Shown in pieces: positions 59,112 through 64,000 of a stretch of DNA of 64,000 bases; positions within the stretch are counted from its first letter, which is position 1, and each line of letters begins with the position of its first letter. Location: NCBI RefSeq assembly GCF_018555385.1, contig NZ_JAFEJS010000001.1, forward strand, positions 124,001-188,000, in the 5' to 3' direction. The translations under genes and the position numbers were made by a program. Under the pieces are notes generated by a model. It saw only the letters and a program-made list of their open reading frames with translations. It was not told where the DNA came from and did no database searches. Origin of the DNA: Bifidobacterium santillanense (GTDB lineage Bacteria; Actinomycetota; Actinomycetes; Actinomycetales; Bifidobacteriaceae).

Positions 59112-60521
59112 TCAGGTCGTCTCCCTCGGCAGCAGTCGCCGCGTATACCATGTGAACAGGATCCCCGCCACGATCGCCGAGGTTGCGTCCGAGATCGGTT
59201 CGGCGACGAACACGCCCGTCGTGCCGAGCCCGAACCGGGGGAGCAGCAGCGCCAACGGCACCAGCAGGATGAGCTTGCGGAAGATCGCGAGGAACAGCGA
59301 CGGCTTGGCCTGGCCCATGCCTACGAAGGCGCATTGCACCACGTTCTGAATGCCGAAGATGCCCATGCCGCACACGAAGTACGGCAGCGTACGCGACACC
59401 ACGTCGATGATCGACGCATCCGACGTGAACAGCGAGGCGACGAATCCCGGGAAGATCGCGAGCAGCGTCGTCATCGTGCAGTTGATGGCGACCTGCACGA
59501 CCATCGTGCCCGAATACGCGCGCCGCACACGGTCGTACAGCCCAGCACCGTAGTTGTAACCGATGATCGGCTGCACGCCCTGCGAAATGCCCTGCGAGAA
59601 CACGAAGATCAGCTGCATGAGACTCGTCATGATGGTCATCGCGCCCACGTAGACGTCGCCGCCGTAATGTTGCAGCGAGGAGTTGAACACCACCTGGATC
59701 ACCGATTCGGTGATCTGCATGATGAACGGCGAGACGCCGAGGAACAGCACCGGACCAAGCAGACGCGTGAGACGGATGTTGCGTTTGCCGAGCCGTATCG
59801 CGCTGGACGGCGAGACGAGGAAGCGGATGACCCATGCGGCGGACAGGCCCTGCGCGATGACGTTTGCCAACGCCGCGCCGCGCACGCCCATGCCGAGCGT
59901 GAAGATGAACAGCGGGTCGAGTGCCAGAGAGCTCAACGCGCCGATGGCCACCGAGCCCATCGCCACGAGCGCCTTGCCTTGGGCGGTGATGAACGTGTTG
60001 AGCCCCAACGCCAGCTGTACGAACAGCGTGCCCGACAGGTAGACGGCGAGGAAGTCGACCGCGTACGGCAGCGTCGCATCGCTCGCACCGAACAGGATGA
60101 GGATCGGCGTCTTGAACAGTTGGAGCAGCGTTGACAGCATGATCGCGATCGCGACGATCGCCGCCACTGACGTGCCGAGATAACGTTCCGCCTTGTCCCG
60201 GTCGCCGCGTCCCAGTTCGATCGAGGCGAGCGGTCCGCCGCCCATGCCGACGAGCATCGCGAACGCGGACACGGCCAGCGTGATCGGGAAGCACACGCCC
60301 ACGCCGGTCATCGCGAGATCGCCCACGCCGGGGATGTGCGCGAGGAACAGCCGGTCGACGATCGTGTACAGCGCATTGCACGCCTGCGCCACCACCGCCG
60401 GGACCGCCAGCGACACCGCCAACCGTCCGATCGGCCTCGTACCGAGATCAGAGCCGTCCGTCGGCCGTTTGTTCGCCGGTGTCGTCTTCGGCGCCGTCTT
60501 CGATGGCGTCCGTGCCGTCAT
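59112..60521 (-). CDS. MATE family efflux transporter
   Basis: A 469-residue protein with twelve hydrophobic segments in two homologous halves, of the MATE type that exports cationic drugs or metabolites with Na+ or H+. It begins after a basic stretch with GRLAVSLAVPAVVAQACNALYTIVDRLFLAHIPG and contains QGISQGVQPIIGYNYGAG, the second-half counterpart of the MATE signature. The ATG at 60521 follows AGGCGGACGG. It diverges from the DUF2316 gene, and the 157 bp between them should hold both promoters. Confidence 0.92.
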   Translation of the reverse strand: MTARTPSKTAPKTTPANKRPTDGSDLGTRPIGRLAVSLAVPAVVAQACNALYTIVDRLFLAHIPGVGDLAMTGVGVCFPITLAVSAFAMLVGMGGGPLASIELGRGDRDKAERYLGTSVAAIVAIAIMLSTLLQLFKTPILILFGASDATLPYAVDFLAVYLSGTLFVQLALGLNTFITAQGKALVAMGSVAIGALSSLALDPLFIFTLGMGVRGAALANVIAQGLSAAWVIRFLVSPSSAIRLGKRNIRLTRLLGPVLFLGVSPFIMQITESVIQVVFNSSLQHYGGDVYVGAMTIMTSLMQLIFVFSQGISQGVQPIIGYNYGAGLYDRVRRAYSGTMVVQVAINCTMTTLLAIFPGFVASLFTSDASIIDVVSRTLPYFVCGMGIFGIQNVVQCAFVGMGQAKPSLFLAIFRKLILLVPLALLLPRFGLGTTGVFVAEPISDATSAIVAGILFTWYTRRLLPRETT

Positions 60522-60678
60522 CCGTCCGCCTGTCTCTCGTTTCGTCACGAGGGGACATTGTATCTCCCCACGAGGGCGGGGCCGGCTCTCCGTGCGACGG
60601 GTGGAACCGTGTACCTGCAAAGTACGCCTGTACACTTGTGTGCAGTCGGTTTTCATCGATAGGGGAGAGGAACGGGTT

Positions 60679-60978
60679 ATGTCGTTGACCACCGCGCAAC
60701 GCGAGGCGACCATCCGCGAGTTCCATGAGAACCTGCGCCGTCTGCATCTGAGCGTCGAGGATGTCGCCAAGCACTTCGGCATCGACGCCTCGCGCATCGA
60801 GACCATCATCGATTTGAAGTCGGGCGTCCTCGAATACCCGTGGATCGTACGCGCCTATCTCCTCGACGAGGCCGCCGCCCGCGGCGTTGAACTCATACCG
60901 TTCACCGCGCTGCGCGGCGACCCGCACGACTACTGGTTCCTCGACGGTGCCATCATTGACCGGGGCGAACTCGACTGA
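60679..60978 (+). CDS. DUF2316 family protein
   Basis: A 99-residue protein with a helix-turn-helix-like first half (LHLSVEDVAKHFGIDASRIETIIDL) and the DUF2316 continuation EYPWIVRAYLLDEAAARGVELIPFTALRGDPHDYWFLD. The family is of unknown function and may be DNA-binding. GGGAGAGG precedes the ATG. It is followed by an aldo/keto reductase gene 83 bp downstream, a frequent partner of DUF2316 in my recollection. Confidence 0.85.
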   Translation: MSLTTAQREATIREFHENLRRLHLSVEDVAKHFGIDASRIETIIDLKSGVLEYPWIVRAYLLDEAAARGVELIPFTALRGDPHDYWFLDGAIIDRGELD

Positions 60979-61060
60979 CCGGCGCGGGGATATCGACTAC
61001 AGCCATCAACTGTCCGTATACAATGCGTGTGGAAGCGTATCCGACGAAAACGGAGGCATC

Positions 61061-61888
61061 ATGGCGATTCAATCGACGATCACGCTGAACAACGGCACGG
61101 TCATCCCGCAGGTGGGACTGGGCGTGTTCCAGACCCCGGACGGCGAGACCACGGTGAATGCGGTCACGGCCGCGCTCGAGGCCGGATACCGCCACATCGA
61201 CACGGCGATGATCTACGGCAACGAGGCGTCCGTGGGTGAGGGGCTGCGCCGTTCCGGCGTGCCGCGCGACGACGTGTTCGTGACGACCAAGCTGTGGAAC
61301 GACGACATCCGGGCCCGCCGCGGCAGGGACGCCTTCGAGGAGAGCCTCGATCGTCTGGGCCTCGACTACGTGAACCTGTACCTCATCCACTGGCCGGCCG
61401 ACGGCTGGAGCCAGGCGTGGGACGACCTGCAGGCGATCTACGCGACCGGACGCGCGAAGGCGATCGGCGTGAGCAACTTCGAGCGGCATCATCTGGAGGA
61501 GCTGCTCGCCCATACCGACGTCAAGCCCGCGGTCGACCAGATCGAATCCTCGCCGCAGTTCGCGAACCAGCAGCTCATCGACTTCGCGCACGCGCAGGGC
61601 ATCGACGTGGAGGCGTGGAGCCCGCTCGGCGGCACCGGCGGCAACCTGCTCGCCGACCCGCAGCTCGCCGAGATCGGCGACAAGTACGGCAAGTCTGCCG
61701 CGCAGGTCGTGATCCGCTGGCACATCCAGCGCGGCGTCGTGGTCCTGCCGAAGTCCACGCATACCGAACGCATCCGCCAGAACATCGACGTGTTCGATTT
61801 CAACCTGACCGACGCCGACATGGCCGCGATTGACGCGATCGACACCGGCAAGCGCAACGGCGCCGACCCGGACCACTTCGACTTCTGA
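61061..61888 (+). CDS. Aldo/keto reductase
   Basis: A 275-residue NADPH-dependent aldo/keto reductase of the 2,5-diketo-gluconate reductase-like group. The catalytic tetrad is visible: Asp in YRHIDTAMIYGNE (with the Tyr), Lys in VFVTTKLWNDD and His in YLIHWPAD. Cofactor-binding blocks are GVSNFERHHLEELL and VVLPKSTHTERIRQNIDVFDF. GGAGG precedes the ATG, and TATACAAT about 40 bp upstream may be a -10 region. The physiological substrate is unknown. Confidence 0.95.
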   Translation: MAIQSTITLNNGTVIPQVGLGVFQTPDGETTVNAVTAALEAGYRHIDTAMIYGNEASVGEGLRRSGVPRDDVFVTTKLWNDDIRARRGRDAFEESLDRLGLDYVNLYLIHWPADGWSQAWDDLQAIYATGRAKAIGVSNFERHHLEELLAHTDVKPAVDQIESSPQFANQQLIDFAHAQGIDVEAWSPLGGTGGNLLADPQLAEIGDKYGKSAAQVVIRWHIQRGVVVLPKSTHTERIRQNIDVFDFNLTDADMAAIDAIDTGKRNGADPDHFDF

Positions 61889-61975
61889 CGGGGACGTTCC
61901 GTCGCATCGGCGAATCGGAGTGAGCCCGTGGAATGGGCGGGACGGTCGCGGAATACGGCGACACGTCGCCGCAGC

Positions 61976-62797
61976 TCACCGATGCCGACGGAACGTGTCG
62001 GTGAGTATGGCGACGCCGTCGATGCGCGTCCCGATGTTGGGGTCCTGCGCGCCGGTCTCCAGTTCGGGAACGTTCGGCGGCAGGATGATCCTCGCCCTGT
62101 CCCCGTACACCTGCAGCGTGCAGGGGCGCATGCGCGGGTCGATGCCCCGATCGCGGGCCAGACGCCTCATCAGCCGTTGCGACAATCGCAGCGCCCGGGG
62201 TGTGGGTTTCGCGTAGTCGCCCATGCGGTATCTGCCGGGCAGCTTGTCCGTCCAATCGGCATCGCGGTCGCTCCAGTACAGCAGATACGAGTGGACGCGG
62301 TCGGGCGGGGCGAACCTCAGGACGAGCACGTCGTTGGCGCACACCCGGTAGTGGGTGAAGTAGCCGAGATCGCCGCCGCTGAACGGGTCATGCCCGATGA
62401 TCGGCGTGGACAGTGCGAGCCGGCGCAGGGGCACCCGGTCGGCATACGCCCGTCCGATCATGGCCCCGGTGATCATGCGCCCCGGTTCGGTGGGAAGACG
62501 ACGTTGCCGCAGATCCTCGTACACGTCCTCCAGCATGTTGATGACCACGGTGAACAGCACCACGCCCAGCAGCACATAGACCCACTGCGGCACGGACGAT
62601 CCCAGGAACATGATCAGCGCGAACAGCACGACGGCCAACGCGACGCTGGCGACGAGGCCGATGGCCACGGCGCGGTCGTGCCGCCGCACATCCGGCTGCG
62701 GATCATACGGCAGGGCGGTGATGGGCCAATCCCCGTTCCGGGGAGGATACTGGGCCCGCGGCGCGTATGGGATCGGCGGGATTGACGACGGATTCAT
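61976..62797 (-). CDS. Membrane protein of unknown function with Pro-rich N-terminus
   Basis: A 273-residue protein I do not recognise. It has a proline-rich cytoplasmic start (MNPSSIPPIPYAPRAQYPPR), two membrane helices (about 40-65 and 68-90) and a soluble basic domain with GHDPFSGGDLGYFTHYRVCANDVLVLRF and PGRYRMGDYAKPTPRALRLSQRLMRRLARDRG. The layout suggests a signal-responsive or envelope protein, but no enzyme motif is visible. The ATG at 62797 has GAGG eight bases upstream; in-frame ATGs at 62923 and 62971 have none. Confidence 0.65.
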   Translation of the reverse strand: MNPSSIPPIPYAPRAQYPPRNGDWPITALPYDPQPDVRRHDRAVAIGLVASVALAVVLFALIMFLGSSVPQWVYVLLGVVLFTVVINMLEDVYEDLRQRRLPTEPGRMITGAMIGRAYADRVPLRRLALSTPIIGHDPFSGGDLGYFTHYRVCANDVLVLRFAPPDRVHSYLLYWSDRDADWTDKLPGRYRMGDYAKPTPRALRLSQRLMRRLARDRGIDPRMRPCTLQVYGDRARIILPPNVPELETGAQDPNIGTRIDGVAILTDTFRRHR

Positions 62798-63018
62798 GGA
62801 AGACACCTCGTTCGACGGGCTCACGGTCCATACCGACCCGCGGGCGGATTCTCCGGATTCCGGCGCGACGGCCGTTCCGCTTCCCCATGCTATTCCGTCG
62901 GCAGGGTATCCGCCATCTGTCATGCGATTGCTTGACACGATGTTGTCCGACTTGCCGAAGTACGCCAGCATATGACCATAGAGGCGGATCGCGGGTGATC
63001 GTCGGGAAGGCGCGCGTT

Positions 63019-63282
63019 ATGGATGGGCGTGGGATATCGGTTCGGCTCTCGGTCTGGTTCGAGGACGTGAAATGGCGCATCGGGAATGGTCGTCGGATGA
63101 CGTTGAATCGATGGTATCTGGTGCTGGCCGGCGTGCTGGTCGTATGGCTGGGCGTTGCGGAAACCCTGGCGATACCGGCGTATGGCGGATACGCGCGCGA
63201 GGTGTTCTCGAATCTGCTGTCCGGCGTGCGCCGCCGCATACGTCGCGTACTGCGCGACTGTGGATTGGCCCGCTGGTCGTAA
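63019..63282 (+). CDS. Small ORF with one transmembrane segment, possibly a gene fragment
   Basis: An 87-residue ORF with GGGAAGG eight bases before the ATG. It has one hydrophobic segment (WYLVLAGVLVVWLGVAET) flanked by basic residues and ends with RRRIRRVLRDCGLARWS. I find no family match. It lies directly before the remains of an ABC ATPase and may be debris of the same degraded locus. Confidence 0.35.
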   Translation: MDGRGISVRLSVWFEDVKWRIGNGRRMTLNRWYLVLAGVLVVWLGVAETLAIPAYGGYAREVFSNLLSGVRRRIRRVLRDCGLARWS

Positions 63283-63295
63283 TCTCGGATCGGAG

Positions 63296-63664
63296 GATAT
63301 TCCACCGGTATGAGACAACGGCTGGGAGTGGCCGGCGCGATGCTCGCCGACGCTCCAATACTGGTGCTGGACGAGCCGTTCAACGGATTGGACGTCGGGG
63401 GCACGACTCTGGCTGCATGATGCGTTGCGCCGCTGCGCCCTCGACGACAGAACCGTCATCCTGACCGCCCACGACATCGATGAACTGCAACGCATCGCCA
63501 CCCATGTGCTGATCATCATGTCCGGCGTGCGGACAACTTATGGGGCTCTCGGACAGATCATCGCCGACAGCGGAGGAGAGGCGGGAACGATGTTCCGTTT
63601 CGCGTCCGATGCGGATGGGACACGAAAGACCGCGGCCATGAGGAACTGGACGGAGGAATCCGTC
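63296..63664 (+). pseudogene. Decayed ABC transporter ATPase (N-terminus missing, frameshifted)
   Basis: Only the second half of an ABC-2-type ATPase survives. The signature [19 protein letters not shown] and Walker [13 protein letters not shown] appear in one frame (from 63302, stop at 63418-63420). The frame then shifts at a GGGGG run (63397-63401): removing one G joins it to [12 protein letters not shown] and DRTVILTAHDIDELQRIA in the next frame. No Walker A is present upstream. The second frame has no stop before the following permease start. This is a broken gene unless the sequence has errors. Confidence 0.75.
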
Positions 63665-64000
63665 ATGAACGAGCCCGGACTATACGTGCGTCGCATTCTG
63701 CTGTTCCTGCGCCATGTGATCTGCCGGTCGACATCCCTCGCGGCATGGCTGGGACTGCTCTGTCGTTCGCCGTGTTCGCCGCATTGACGGGTGTTTCCGT
63801 CCGACTCATGCTCTCATCTGGGTCCAAGGTTGATGGTCTTGCCGCGCTCGCGGGCATGGGGCCGAGCATCGCCGTAACCGGCGTTGTCGTGACGACGGTC
63901 GGCGGGCTTGTATCCACCGGCGTGTTCCGTCTCATCCTCGGTCCCGTCGTCCCCGAACGTTTCTGGCCCTCGTCGCTGTCCGTCTCGTTGATGTTGTGTC
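63665..64000 (+). pseudogene. ABC-2-type permease remnant, frameshifted and cut by window edge
   Basis: It begins MNEPGLYVRRILLFLRHVICRSTSLAAWLG, like an ABC-2 permease N-terminus, but that frame stops at 63787. From about 63745 another frame continues as a hydrophobic protein (MAGTALSFAVFAALTGV, then VVVTTVGGLVSTGVFRLILG) to the window end. One base gained in the GGG near 63751 would join the two frames. The C-terminus is outside the window. Confidence 0.6.

Noticed and set aside
60600..60660. A TGTACACTTGTGTGCA palindrome-like operator before the DUF2316 gene.
   Set aside because: The symmetry is partial and short; without a second copy or a known regulator it is not supportable as a site.

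Overview
The window is a gene-dense, GC-rich (roughly two thirds G+C by eye) piece of actinobacterial chromosome. Gene content, order and protein wording (rpsD / phosphoglycerate-mutase-like / alaS / ruvX / mltG / aroC / aroKB / aroQ / pyrG / sufBDCSU, plus rpsB-tsf-pyrH-frr-cdsA-rlmN and hisF-hisI-trpE) point to a high-GC Bifidobacterium. The species cannot be fixed from the sequence alone. No phage, insertion sequence, integrase or CRISPR array is visible, and nearly everything is core genome.

Layout. 1-6.4 kb: an AlbA_2-type regulator cut by the window edge, a DUF1846 enzyme, a small XRE regulator, a NhaA antiporter and a xanthine salvage pair (xpt, pbuX). 6.5-11.7 kb: a PcrA/UvrD helicase with a Gly/Ser/Tyr-rich linker, then a DUF4418 / FtsX-type permease / ATPase transporter operon. 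11.9-19 kb: rpsD, a histidine phosphatase, two small membrane proteins, alaS-ruvX-mltG and an A24 prepilin peptidase. 19.2-24.5 kb: aroC, an aroK-aroB fusion and aroQ, then pyrG. 24.6-25.5 kb: a TraX-like membrane gene broken at a C9 tract. 25.8-32.1 kb: the SUF Fe-S assembly operon (sufB, D, C, S, U and a DUF59 protein). 32.2-40.4 kb: glgC, a SpoU methyltransferase, tRNA-Leu(GAG), then rsmE, a HIT protein, phoH, ybeY, a CorC-like protein and era. 40.4-48.1 kb: an orphan sugar-binding-like lipoprotein, icd, a GuaB3-type IMPDH relative, an Rv3235-like protein, a long-chain acyl-CoA ligase and def. 48.2-55.2 kb: rpsB, tsf, a YddG-like exporter, pyrH, frr, cdsA and rlmN. 55.3-62.8 kb: hisF, hisI, trpE, a DUF1287 protein, a MATE transporter, a DUF2316 protein, an aldo/keto reductase and an unknown membrane protein. 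63.0-64.0 kb: decayed remains of an ABC transporter running off the edge.

How the genes work together. Chorismate synthesis (aroQ, aroB, aroK, aroC) feeds trpE, and a YddG-like aromatic amino acid exporter lies in the same window. Translation and its maintenance are heavily represented (S2, S4, EF-Ts, RRF, AlaRS, deformylase, RsmE, RlmN, YbeY, Era). The SUF operon is the only Fe-S assembly system seen, and it serves Fe-S enzymes such as RlmN. Many genes end at GC-rich hairpins without a U-tract, as expected for this genus. The least ordinary items are the C9 tract in the TraX-like gene, the low-complexity tail of PcrA, the long inverted repeat inside the suf operon, the Cys/His-bearing DUF4418 transporter and the orphan lipoprotein with four Ser/Asp-rich inserts. 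I found no convincing wholly new multi-gene system.
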